DNA of 64,000 bases, from the NCBI GenBank assembly GCA_963589005.1, contig CAVAJR010000004.1, forward strand, positions 1 through 64,000, written 5' to 3'. This DNA is from RGIG5612 sp963589005 (GTDB taxonomy: Bacteria; Bacillota; Clostridia; Lachnospirales; Lachnospiraceae). Positions within the stretch are counted from its first letter, which is position 1, and each line of letters opens with the position of its first letter. The translations under genes were made by a program, and so were the position numbers. Below are positions 8,914-16,870 of the stretch, piece by piece. Below the pieces are notes generated by a model that saw only the letters and a list, made by a program, of their open reading frames with translations, searched no databases and was not told the DNA's origin.

Positions 8914-10281
8914 CTATATTTCTGTCTGACCTTTTTCGGTGGCAATACTCATGGTCTTCCACTTTTTATTAGCATTCCTATAGAACATCAATGATATTAC
9001 GGTAGCTGTGCTCCAGCCAAATGGCCATGCTGCCCAGATTCCTACATATCCCATAGCTGTACTTGAGAATACAAATGCAAGAATTACTCTCAGCAGCAGA
9101 TCGGTGAATGTCGAGATTACGAATGCCTTCATCAGACTCGCACCTCTTAATATTCCATCTCCAACCAGCTTAGACGAAACTACAAAATAAAATGGCGCCA
9201 ATATTCTCAGATACAGCACGGCCGATCTGACTGCCTCGGCTGACGGTTCATCAAGGAAGAATGAAACAAGCGCATTGGGGAATATCATATATATCGCAAC
9301 TATCGGAATACACAGGCTCCATACAATCTTAACTCCGGCCTTAAATCCATCGTGCAGCCTGTCATATTTGCCGGCACCAATGTTCTGTGAAGCATAATTA
9401 GAGATTCCGTTAGTAAGCGTAGTAAATGAGGTAATTACAAGATTATTCAGCTTAACTCCGGCCGAATATCCAGCAATAACAGATGCGCCGAAACTGTTGA
9501 TAATACTCTGAATTACTATGTTGCCGATGGATACGAAGCTCTGCTGAAGAACACTCGGTATTGCAATTACTGCAAATTGTTTAAGCAGATATGCATTAAA
9601 CAGCGCCGGTTTTTCGTCGGATCGGAATTGTTTAAGTCTTAATAAAACGACCAGCAATGCCAGCACGCAGCTTACGCCCTGACAGATAAATGTTGCCCAT
9701 GCAACGCCTGCCACTCCCATGTTGAAGGCACTTACGAATAAGATATCAACGCCAATATTACTGAGCGATGATATTGCAAGGAATATAAACGGTGTTCTGG
9801 AATCGCCAAATGCTGAAAATATACCGGTTGCTATATTATAGAAGAAAACAAATGGCAGTCCCCATACATATATGTCCAGATACAATTTGGAGTCGGCAAA
9901 TATCTCCTGCGGTGTATTAATGAGATTAAGAAGAGACGTACTGCCCAATATACCTATCAGCATCAGGACAATACATACTATCGAGCTCGTGATCATAGAC
10001 GTTGAAATAGCGGTTTTCATCGTCTTGTAATCCTTGCTTCCGAAGTATCTCGATGCAATAATTGAGCATCCTATATTGCAGCCAAAAGCAAATGCAATAA
10101 ATATCAACGTTATCTCGTAACTGTTGCCTACCGCTGCAAGAGCGTTTTCACCAATAAATCTTCCTGCAACCCATGAATCGGCTATATTATATAGCTGCTG
10201 AAAAATAATACTTCCAAATAACGGTATGCAAAAGCTCCACAAGAGCTTCTGTGGATCTCCGACCGTAAAATCCTTATTCAT
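8914..10281 (-). CDS. MATE-family efflux transporter
   Basis: The 455-residue protein has twelve hydrophobic segments in two pseudo-repeats and the N-terminal MATE signature around 'PLFGSIIFQQLYNIADSW'. MATE proteins export cationic drugs, toxins or metabolites in exchange for sodium ions or protons. The chosen ATG has GGAGG eight bases upstream; an ATG five codons earlier has no such site. It is transcribed alone. The upstream gap holds a widely spaced 13-bp inverted repeat that may be regulatory. Confidence 0.9.
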   Translation of the reverse strand: MNKDFTVGDPQKLLWSFCIPLFGSIIFQQLYNIADSWVAGRFIGENALAAVGNSYEITLIFIAFAFGCNIGCSIIASRYFGSKDYKTMKTAISTSMITSSIVCIVLMLIGILGSTSLLNLINTPQEIFADSKLYLDIYVWGLPFVFFYNIATGIFSAFGDSRTPFIFLAISSLSNIGVDILFVSAFNMGVAGVAWATFICQGVSCVLALLVVLLRLKQFRSDEKPALFNAYLLKQFAVIAIPSVLQQSFVSIGNIVIQSIINSFGASVIAGYSAGVKLNNLVITSFTTLTNGISNYASQNIGAGKYDRLHDGFKAGVKIVWSLCIPIVAIYMIFPNALVSFFLDEPSAEAVRSAVLYLRILAPFYFVVSSKLVGDGILRGASLMKAFVISTFTDLLLRVILAFVFSSTAMGYVGIWAAWPFGWSTATVISLMFYRNANKKWKTMSIATEKGQTEI

Positions 10282-10331
10282 AATCCTAGCCTCCAATATT
10301 TGTCTTGCCTGCTTTGAAATTATAAGCGCTG

Positions 10332-10435
10332 TTACTTACTATGTCCCGTGAGCCTTAACATGCAATGACTATTGAAAAATAATTTGCTGACAGTTTTCTT
10401 TAATCTTACATATTGGATCAGCACATAGTAAGTAA
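10332..10435. promoter_or_regulatory. Spaced 13-bp inverted repeat upstream of the MATE gene
   Basis: TTACTTACTATGT (10332-10344) and ACATAGTAAGTAA (10423-10435) are perfect inverted copies 78 bases apart, just upstream of the MATE start. This spacing fits two operator half-sites joined by looping, a long RNA stem, or the ends of a very small mobile remnant. No flanking duplication was seen. Confidence 0.4.
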
Positions 10436-10453
10436 AGAATTCAACATAAAGAC

Positions 10454-10492
10454 AGTGCCCTGCCGGCTGATATTTAAGCCTGCGGGCACTTT
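10454..10492 (-). terminator. Terminator of the aminotransferase gene
   Basis: AGTGCCC (10454-10460) and GGGCACT (10484-10490) with additional inner GC pairs form a stable stem about 20 bases after the stop codon of the gene ending at 10513. The minus strand continues GTCTTTATG. Confidence 0.65.
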
Positions 10493-10512
10493 AAAGTCTC
10501 ATTGAGATTAAA

Positions 10513-11715
10513 CTATTTTGTTAGATCATTGGCAAATGCTTCGATTCTGTCCATTCCCTTGTTGATCTGTTCCATTGAGATTGCATAAGCAAGTCTGAAA
10601 TGGTCGTCAAATCCAAAGTCTGCACAAGGTACGATCGCAACATGATAATCTTCCAACAGATATTTGGCAATGTCTGCCGCACTTGTAATTACCTGATCCT
10701 TGTATTTCATTCCAATCATCTCTGAACAGTCAACGAAGAGATAGAAGGCTCCAAGAGGTTCAACTGCCGAAAGATGCGGAATATCTATTGCACGCTTGTA
10801 GATGAATTTTCTTCTCTCATTGAACGCCTCATTCATCATTGCGACTGTATCCTGCGGTCCGTTAAGTGCCTCAACAGAAGCGGCCTGTGTAATTGAACTT
10901 GGATTAGATGTCTCATGTGACTGAACGGATCCCATTACCTTGGCTATATCTTCCGGTGAACCGGTATATCCCATTCTCCAGCCGGTCATGGCATAGCTCT
11001 TGGAAAGTCCGTTTATTGTAATCGTTCTTGCATATATCTCATCATTAAGTGATGCAATGCTTACATGCTGCTGTCCGCCATAGATAAGATATTCATAGAT
11101 TTCATCTGCAATTACATATATATCCTTCTCAACTGCAAATGCTGCGATCTCCTCCAGTTCTTCTCTGGTATAGATCATACCTGTAGGATTGCAAGGAGAA
11201 TTTATGACAACTGCCTTGGTCTTGCTTGTATATGCTTTCTCAAGATCCTCTCTTCTGACCTTGTAAGAATTCTCCTTCTCACATCTTACAAATACAGGAA
11301 CGCCGTCACACAGCTTGATTATCTCCGGGTAGCTCAGCCAATACGGAGCCGGGATAATAACTTCATCTCCCGGATTTAAGATAGCCTGGAAAGCATTAGT
11401 AAGAGAATGTTTAGCACCGTTGCTTATTACGATCTGACTTGGTTTATAATCAATTCCGTTAACTTCCTTCAGCTTGCGGCTTACAGCTTCCTTCAGATCA
11501 GCCGCACCGGAAGCCGGAGTATATTTAGTATATCCAGATTCAATAGCTCTGCATGCAGCCTCGCAAATGTTCTCCGGCGTATTAAAGTCAGGCTCTCCAG
11601 CACCAAAACCTACAACATCTATTCCCTTTGCTTTCAGTTCCTTCGCCTTTGCTGAGATAGCCAATGTAGAAGAAGGCTTAACAGCTAATGCTTTTCTAGA
11701 CAATTCCAATGACAT
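10513..11715 (-). CDS. PLP-dependent class I aminotransferase, aspartate type
   Basis: This 400-residue enzyme is of the aspartate aminotransferase I-gamma type. It transfers amino groups between an amino acid and a 2-oxo acid. Visible features are the N-terminal helix with SRKALAVKPSSTLAIS, the glycine-rich GFGAGEPDF, the NSPCNPTG cofactor segment, IADEIYEY with the conserved Asp and Tyr, and GLSKSYAMTGWRMG with the Schiff-base lysine; the C-terminal FRLAYA carries the substrate-carboxylate Arg. The ATG chosen has AAAGGAG seven bases upstream; longer frames were rejected. The substrate could be aspartate, tyrosine or a branched acid. A palindromic operator-like site lies about 60 bases upstream. 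Confidence 0.88.
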   Translation of the reverse strand: MSLELSRKALAVKPSSTLAISAKAKELKAKGIDVVGFGAGEPDFNTPENICEAACRAIESGYTKYTPASGAADLKEAVSRKLKEVNGIDYKPSQIVISNGAKHSLTNAFQAILNPGDEVIIPAPYWLSYPEIIKLCDGVPVFVRCEKENSYKVRREDLEKAYTSKTKAVVINSPCNPTGMIYTREELEEIAAFAVEKDIYVIADEIYEYLIYGGQQHVSIASLNDEIYARTITINGLSKSYAMTGWRMGYTGSPEDIAKVMGSVQSHETSNPSSITQAASVEALNGPQDTVAMMNEAFNERRKFIYKRAIDIPHLSAVEPLGAFYLFVDCSEMIGMKYKDQVITSAADIAKYLLEDYHVAIVPCADFGFDDHFRLAYAISMEQINKGMDRIEAFANDLTK

Positions 11716-11771
11716 AAATAAACTCCTTTCGAAACTCATAATCAAGTCCGAATTTTATCACATTCCACTTC

Positions 11772-11810
11772 ATTTGTATACAAATTTCATGTCATAAATT
11801 TGTATATAAT
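11772..11810. promoter_or_regulatory. Operator-like palindromes upstream of the aminotransferase gene
   Basis: ATTTGTATACAAAT (11772-11785) is a perfect 14-bp palindrome, and AAATTTGTATATAAT (11796-11810) looks like a second, imperfect half of the same site. The pair lies 57-95 bases before the start codon, where a repressor or activator would bind. The minus-strand sequence also contains TTGTCA near 11815-11820, a possible -35 element. Confidence 0.45.
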
Positions 11811-11833
11811 GTCTTGACAAATATGCGCAGTTT

Positions 11834-12988
11834 CTATGCATTGTTATCTGCATGCAGTGCATAGAATCTGCGTTTTTCTGCATACATTTGGGAGTCCATG
11901 TGGTTTAAAAATGTCTCGGCGTCGTCCTTATCCGTAAATTGTGCATATCCCATTGCCACGCTTATAGCAAATGGCTCGGCTCCTGACTCATTGAATCTGG
12001 CGATATTGTTATTTATCTCCTCCATTACAGAACGCACATTTTTTTCTTCTACGCCCGGCAGCAAAACGATAAATTCATCGCCTGCATACCTGATCGCGAT
12101 GCAGCCATCAGGTATTGATTTAAATAATATATTTCCTAATATACAGATTGCCTTGTCTCCCTTACTGTGACCGAACTTGTCATTTATCTGCTTAAAATCA
12201 TTTATATCCATCATGAGTCCATACAGATCATTTTGAAAGGTTCCGTCATTATGTTCTCTTTTTTCGAGGATGCCATTCAGATACCTTCGGTTGTACAAAC
12301 CGGACAGTTCGTCTGTATATATATTTTCCGTATATATCTGCATCTGAACAAATGTCATTGCTATTGCCACTGATACCCATGATGTGGATATTCCGTAACA
12401 AAACAGCTGAACTATAACCCCCACAAAACATGGTCCTATAAAAAGCCATACAGGAAAGAAATTCAGACTGATTCCGTGTTTTTTAGAATGATAAACGAGA
12501 TAAATACTATAGCCAAAATATATTACAAGCGTTATATATCCCAGGACTGCTCCATCAGTTCTCTGATATATATTATCATCAGACACCTTAAACAAGATTC
12601 CTGTGCCAAAAAGATTGCATATAATAGCGGCAATCTCAATAAGCCACGGAATCATCACGAATTTTACCTTATGAAACGTCCTTCTGAAATTTCGATAAAT
12701 ACGAAGATCCACATATAGGCACCACAACAGTGCTATGCTGACTGTACCCAAAAGACACAGGCTGTTGGATATGTAATTGATTGCTATGCCGCCCGCAATG
12801 TCCTGACCATCTACCAGGAACGAAACTGTCTCGAACAGCGCTCCGCACAAATTCACAATAGCCATGCCATCGTAGATTTTGTCCTCTGTATGGATATTTT
12901 CCCTATTGTTCCTCCTGCAGATCAGCAGAAACAACATCATCAATACGGCGATCCCATTTGCCACCGCTATTTCTTCCAAAGCTACCAT
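11834..12988 (-). CDS. Membrane-bound diguanylate cyclase (GGDEF domain)
   Basis: The 384-residue protein has about seven membrane segments in residues 1-210 and a C-terminal GGDEF domain (about 222-378) starting DELSGLYNRRYL. The active-site motif is RYAGDEF, the Ala variant of GGDEF, which is active in known cyclases. It should make cyclic di-GMP from two GTP in response to a membrane or extracellular signal. The RxxD inhibitory site normally five residues before the motif is not present (PDGC instead), so product inhibition there is unlikely. The ATG has AGGATGA upstream. No PilZ, EAL or cyclic di-GMP riboswitch was recognised in the window, so the target is unknown. Confidence 0.88.
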   Translation of the reverse strand: MVALEEIAVANGIAVLMMLFLLICRRNNRENIHTEDKIYDGMAIVNLCGALFETVSFLVDGQDIAGGIAINYISNSLCLLGTVSIALLWCLYVDLRIYRNFRRTFHKVKFVMIPWLIEIAAIICNLFGTGILFKVSDDNIYQRTDGAVLGYITLVIYFGYSIYLVYHSKKHGISLNFFPVWLFIGPCFVGVIVQLFCYGISTSWVSVAIAMTFVQMQIYTENIYTDELSGLYNRRYLNGILEKREHNDGTFQNDLYGLMMDINDFKQINDKFGHSKGDKAICILGNILFKSIPDGCIAIRYAGDEFIVLLPGVEEKNVRSVMEEINNNIARFNESGAEPFAISVAMGYAQFTDKDDAETFLNHMDSQMYAEKRRFYALHADNNA

Positions 12989-13064
12989 TTATCTTCATCC
13001 TGACGTTTTTATTTTAGCTATTACCGAATGTTGCATGCCAGATGGCTCACATATGCAGTCCGTT

Positions 13065-13685
13065 CTATTGGTTCTGCAAATCCAACGGCATTTTTTTATT
13101 CTTGAAATAATACTCCCGATCGTGTTCATTTATTTCACGCAATATTCTGCACGGATTGCCTACCGCCACAACACCCGACGGCAGATCCTTAGTTACAACA
13201 CTTCCTGCACCTACTACAACATCATCACCAATGGTAATACCCGGAAGTATTATTGCTCCTGCTCCTATCCAGCAGTTTCTTCCGATATGAATAGGTGCAT
13301 TGTACTGATATCCGCTCTCACGCAATTCAGGAAGAATCGGATGTCCTGCGGTGGCAACGGTAACATTCGGACCGAACATGGTATAATCACCTACATAAAT
13401 GTGAGTATCATCTACGCATGTTAGATTAAAATTTGCATAAACTTTTTTGCCGAAATGCACATGATGCCCTCCGAAGTTAGCATGGAAAGGCGGCTCAATA
13501 TAGCATCCTTCGCCGATTTCTGCGAACATCTCCTTCAGCATAGCCTGTCTTTTTTCAGCTTCAGTCGGTCGTGTCTGATTAAACTCATACAACCGGTCAA
13601 GACATTCTGTCTGCCATTTCGTAATCTCGTTATCGCTCGGAAGATATAACTCCTGCGTGTGCATTCTTTCCTTCATCGTACTCAT
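13065..13685 (-). CDS. Maltose/galactoside O-acetyltransferase-type enzyme
   Basis: The 206-residue protein is a left-handed beta-helix acetyltransferase of the Maa/LacA group, which moves acetyl from acetyl-CoA to a sugar hydroxyl. The N-terminal Mac domain (MKERMHTQELYLPSDNEI...RLYEFNQTRP) is followed by hexapeptide repeats, the catalytic-His segment TAGHP, and IGRNCWIGAGAIILPGITIGDDVVVGAGSVVTKDLP near the C terminus. The size is typical of the family. AAGGAGA lies before the ATG. It stands between the cyclase and mscL with no clear partner. Confidence 0.88.
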   Translation of the reverse strand: MSTMKERMHTQELYLPSDNEITKWQTECLDRLYEFNQTRPTEAEKRQAMLKEMFAEIGEGCYIEPPFHANFGGHHVHFGKKVYANFNLTCVDDTHIYVGDYTMFGPNVTVATAGHPILPELRESGYQYNAPIHIGRNCWIGAGAIILPGITIGDDVVVGAGSVVTKDLPSGVVAVGNPCRILREINEHDREYYFKNKKMPLDLQNQ

Positions 13686-13939
13686 TTTGCATTCTCCTTG
13701 TGTGGCATCGCCGCTCTATTTCCAATGAATTACTGCTTTCAGATTTTTTTATTATAACATTATTCAAATTTTTATTGTAGTCAAACAGCAGGGCTTAATC
13801 ATAACTTCTTACTATAGGTTTCTGATTTATTTCCAATTTATTTATCTATGGAAAAGCAGCATGTTTTTCGCTATTTCTATTGAAAAGTCAGGATTTCTAT
13901 GCTTAAATTCCATTGAAAAAATTCAGGGAGGTTTTAAAA

Positions 13940-14359
13940 ATGGGAATTGTTAAAGAATTCAAGGAATTCATTAATCGTGGAAATGTTATCGATATGGCTG
14001 TCGGCGTTGTTATAGGTGCCGCATTTAAAGCAATCGTAGACTCGGTTGTAAGTGACCTTATCTCACCTATCATCGGAATTATATTTAAGCAGGATTTTTC
14101 GTCACTGTCAGTTACGATCAACGGATCAGTTTTTACATATGGCAACTTCATAATGGCTGTAATCAATTTCTTCCTTATAGCTATTGTTCTCTTTTTGTTT
14201 GTAAAGGCTGTGAACAAATTCAGGGATGAGAAGGCTAAACTTACGCATAAAGAAGAAACGGCGCCGGCACCTACCACCAAGAAATGTCCGTTCTGTCAGG
14301 AAGAAATCTCCATCGAAGCTACCAGATGTCCTCATTGCACATCTGAATTAGATAAATAA
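13940..14359 (+). CDS. mscL: Large-conductance mechanosensitive channel with zinc-ribbon tail
   Basis: The 139-residue protein starts MGIVKEFKEFINRGNVIDMAVGV, the classic MscL N terminus, and has two membrane helices (about 15-45 and 70-95) with the GxxxG-type pore helix VGVVIGAAF. MscL opens under osmotic downshock to release solutes. After the second helix a Thr/Pro linker leads to a C-terminal zinc-ribbon motif CPFC-x10-CPHC, absent from the classic enterobacterial channel. The start was moved to the ATG with GGGAGG seven bases upstream; an in-frame ATG nine codons earlier lacks a site. The ribbon may bind a partner or stabilise the cytoplasmic bundle; that is inference. Confidence 0.93.
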   Translation: MGIVKEFKEFINRGNVIDMAVGVVIGAAFKAIVDSVVSDLISPIIGIIFKQDFSSLSVTINGSVFTYGNFIMAVINFFLIAIVLFLFVKAVNKFRDEKAKLTHKEETAPAPTTKKCPFCQEEISIEATRCPHCTSELDK

Positions 14360-14381
14360 ATTTCTTCAGTAGATACTTACC

Positions 14382-14480
14382 GCTGCCGTGGCGCATGTCG
14401 TGATAACACAGCAGCCGTTTGGAATCAAGCAAAACAGGCGATTTTGAACAGTCGCTGCGTACCGATACCCACAGCACATC
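14382..14480 (+). repeat. ERIC-like intergenic palindrome, copy D
   Basis: Between mscL and its terminator, GCTGC (14382-14386) can pair with GCAGC (14411-14415), and that same GCAGC can pair with GCTGC at 14454-14458 around a stem AATC/GATT with a 13-base loop AAGCAAAACAGGC. The second fold matches the copies near 23.5, 47.6, 51.3 and 61.8 kb in loop size and position, with different but still complementary stem bases. It is the most diverged of the four fuller copies. Confidence 0.5.
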
Positions 14481-14500
14481 GGAATTTATATTTTTGTTCA

Positions 14501-14545
14501 AAAAAGGCTGCCGTACACATCTATACAGCAGCCTTTTTCTTTTTC
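14501..14545. terminator. Bidirectional intrinsic terminator
   Basis: AAAAAGGCTGC (14501-14511) and GCAGCCTTTTT (14528-14538) form a perfect stem followed by CTTTTTC on the plus strand; the other strand ends in a T run too. It serves mscL and the convergent hydrolase gene ending at 14610. Confidence 0.88.
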
Positions 14546-14609
14546 GTATTATTTTTCTGATTTTATGACACTTTACTGCCTCATACCACGAAACAGAATT
14601 ATCATTTTA

Positions 14610-15428
14610 TTATTTCTCCCAATGATCTTTCTCTTCTGCATACAGTGAAGGCAGGATCTTAGAAAGATTTGAGAATTCCTTTACATTATGGTGAAGCAGA
14701 TTCCATGGTCCCTCCTTCGGAATTGTAACTCCGTCCGGAATGCATTTTACTGCCTTGCCGTCTATTATCTGCCAGCCAAACCAGAATCTGGAACGAAGCA
14801 GTGAACCTCCCTCTGCAGGGCGCAGGAAATGCGTCATAACAACCGGGATATCCGGCTGTTTGTCATCTCCGATAATCTGACAATTTGCACATATAAGAGC
14901 ATTGCAAACCTCTGTGTCAACCTTGCTTTCATCATATCCGAGAACCGATGGACGTTCAAAGTGAATTCTAAGCATACCGGCCTTGCCTGTTCCTATATCT
15001 TCCCAGATATTATGAACGCTGCCCCAGTGACGCTCACGCATTGACTTAGTCATATCAAGTGCCTTAGCCGGATCCTCCAGATAAACATCATAATGGTCTT
15101 CATTATCCCAGCATGCATAACGAAGACGGTCAATCGGATGCCATGCAAACCACCAATCAAACATCTCACCTGTTACATCAGGGAAGAATGTCTTATTAGC
15201 AATAAGAGCTGTTCCGTCTTCTAACTGCCACCAGCCGAATTCGCCCGGCAGCTCGCCCGGCAGGAACAAATCATTTCTGTCCTGAATACGAAGTGCCAGC
15301 TTATTATCCAACGGCTCATCAGTGATCATATCATACTTAGCCTGCTCTCCGGCATAGATATCTGCTGCATAATACTTATAAAAACTCTTCTGACGATCTG
15401 CATTTGATGCAGGAACTTTATTTGCCAT
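14610..15428 (-). CDS. DAPG/phloretin hydrolase family (PhlG-like) protein
   Basis: The 272-residue protein resembles the PhlG family, zinc enzymes that cleave the C-C bond between an acyl group and a phloroglucinol ring; members include 2,4-diacetylphloroglucinol hydrolase and gut-bacterial phloretin hydrolase. The matching landmarks are MFDWWFAWHPIDRLRYACW (His97), HFERP (Glu158), a Trp-rich FWFGWQI strand, and a C-terminal HHNVKEFSNL in which His247 and Glu251 have the His-x3-Glu spacing of the family's metal site. The exact ligands are inferred. The length is near that of known members. No signal peptide is seen. The ATG used has AAAGGAG seven bases upstream. A LysR gene and a divergent MFS transporter lie next to it, which suggests an inducible uptake-and-cleavage locus for a polyphenol or similar acylated ring. 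The true substrate is not settled. Confidence 0.75.
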   Translation of the reverse strand: MANKVPASNADRQKSFYKYYAADIYAGEQAKYDMITDEPLDNKLALRIQDRNDLFLPGELPGEFGWWQLEDGTALIANKTFFPDVTGEMFDWWFAWHPIDRLRYACWDNEDHYDVYLEDPAKALDMTKSMRERHWGSVHNIWEDIGTGKAGMLRIHFERPSVLGYDESKVDTEVCNALICANCQIIGDDKQPDIPVVMTHFLRPAEGGSLLRSRFWFGWQIIDGKAVKCIPDGVTIPKEGPWNLLHHNVKEFSNLSKILPSLYAEEKDHWEK

Positions 15429-15703
15429 AATCATGCTCCTTTACTTTGTCCTTTGCTGCAAATATTCAAAACCAAATTCACCCATGAACCATGACCAAAA
15501 TATTTGTATCTCCATGTTTTTATGAAATCTCTTTTCTCATAAACACACAGATACCGGAAATGGCGCTACCTATCAGTAGTTTAGTAAATTGGGTTCTGAA
15601 TTTGTTACTTTCTTAACGCTTACATTATAAAATCGCATAAAAATTCCTGCAAGATGGCTTGCATGAATTCTGTTTTGTTATTTATTCCTATCAGGACTTA
15701 GTA

Positions 15704-16636
15704 TTATTCTCCGCTTACGTTGGGGCGAAGCATTTCTATAAATTTATGCAGCGATGGTTTCTTATTATTTTCATTCCACGAACAGATGATACCGGCCTTT
15801 TCGTCCTTTACAGGTATTTTGGCAATATCTGCATAATCAGGAAAATCAAAAAAATCATCCGTAAACAGCACTACATTACTATCGTTATGAAAGAGATAGC
15901 GTATGCTGTATGCATTCTTATATTGAGCAGCTAGCCTTGGCTTCACCCTATACGGGCGGAACCTTTCGGCCAGATCCTGCTCATATGAACCCTGAATTCC
16001 GGGCTTTTCACCATGTTCCAGTATTACAAAGTTCTCATATAATATGTCAACCATGCTGAGCGAGGCCCTTTTTGCCAATGGATGGTTCCTGGACATAACG
16101 AGTCTGGCATCGCTGCATGCCGCCCACTTCCACGCAAATCCCATCTCATCCAGCGAATAGCGTTCAAAATCAGGAACCATGATTGCATCATACTCGCCCA
16201 TCTGAAGGCCTCTTTCAAGGTCTGTCATATAATCTGTTGACAATTCAAGATGAATCTCCGGATACGTCTTCTTTAGTCTTTCCTGAAAATTCCAGAAATA
16301 TCGTTCCGGTCGTGCGGTATTCAGTAACCCTATCTTAAGTTCTGTATCAGCTTCTTTTTGTAATGAAGCTGCCCTTATATAGCTGTTATGCATTGCACCA
16401 GTCTGTTTCTTCCAATCCTGATATAAGATCTTCCCTGCATCTGTCAGATGTATTTCTCTGGTTGTACGCGTAAAAAGCATCAGCCCCAGTTCCTTTTCCA
16501 ACTTGGCGATGCTTTTGCTTACAGCAGACTGTGTCATATGCAGATAGTCACTAGCCCTGGCAAATCCTCCATATTCTGCTACATTCAGAAATACTATAAT
16601 CTGCTGGATCGTAACGCCAGCCAACGAAAAGTCCAT
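15704..16636 (-). CDS. LysR-family transcriptional regulator
   Basis: The 310-residue protein has a LysR winged helix-turn-helix at 8-67 (VTIQQIIVFLNVAEYGGFAR followed by MTQSAVSKSIAKLEKELG) and a two-lobe effector domain from about 95. LysR proteins bind DNA as tetramers and respond to small molecules, often activating a divergent gene. AGGAGG lies seven bases before the ATG. The 234-base gap to the divergent MFS gene contains a palindrome of LysR type, and the hydrolase gene lies 275 bases downstream on the same strand. It most likely controls the transporter and perhaps the hydrolase. Confidence 0.9.
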   Translation of the reverse strand: MDFSLAGVTIQQIIVFLNVAEYGGFARASDYLHMTQSAVSKSIAKLEKELGLMLFTRTTREIHLTDAGKILYQDWKKQTGAMHNSYIRAASLQKEADTELKIGLLNTARPERYFWNFQERLKKTYPEIHLELSTDYMTDLERGLQMGEYDAIMVPDFERYSLDEMGFAWKWAACSDARLVMSRNHPLAKRASLSMVDILYENFVILEHGEKPGIQGSYEQDLAERFRPYRVKPRLAAQYKNAYSIRYLFHNDSNVVLFTDDFFDFPDYADIAKIPVKDEKAGIICSWNENNKKPSLHKFIEMLRPNVSGE

Positions 16637-16700
16637 GCCTCATCCTCCTGAATTTCAACTTGATAAGTATATAATCATGCAAGAATATTTGCAATTGTAT

Positions 16701-16719
16701 TTATTCCACAAGGGAATAA
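16701..16719. promoter_or_regulatory. Candidate LysR binding dyad
   Basis: TTATTCC (16701-16707) and GGAATAA (16713-16719) form an inverted repeat with a 5-base spacer. It has the ATTCC-N5-GGAAT form, which fits the T-N11-A core of LysR sites, and lies between the LysR and MFS genes. Confidence 0.5.
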
Positions 16720-16737
16720 TTATATCCTATACATTCA

Positions 16738-16829
16738 TTGGACGACTTTTAGAAAAATAAATTATAATACGCCAGTGTTTTATCAGAGTTTTATAAAAAA
16801 AACAAACATATGCAATAGGCTCTGATAAA
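16738..16829 (+). promoter_or_regulatory. Promoter and leader dyad of the MFS gene
   Basis: A -10 TATAAT (16763-16768) has a TTGGAC-like -35 at 16738-16743, 19 bases away, slightly long. Immediately after it, TTTATCAGAG (16779-16788) and CTCTGATAAA (16820-16829) form a perfect 10-bp inverted repeat in the presumed leader. It may be an RNA stem or a second operator. Confidence 0.5.
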
Positions 16830-16870
16830 TAATATTTACTTATATCTTACTTATTATAGGAGGGTTTGTT

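Noticed and set aside
12879..13424. A 181-codon plus-strand frame spanning the cyclase and acetyltransferase genes
   Set aside because: It covers two well-supported genes on the other strand and resembles no protein.
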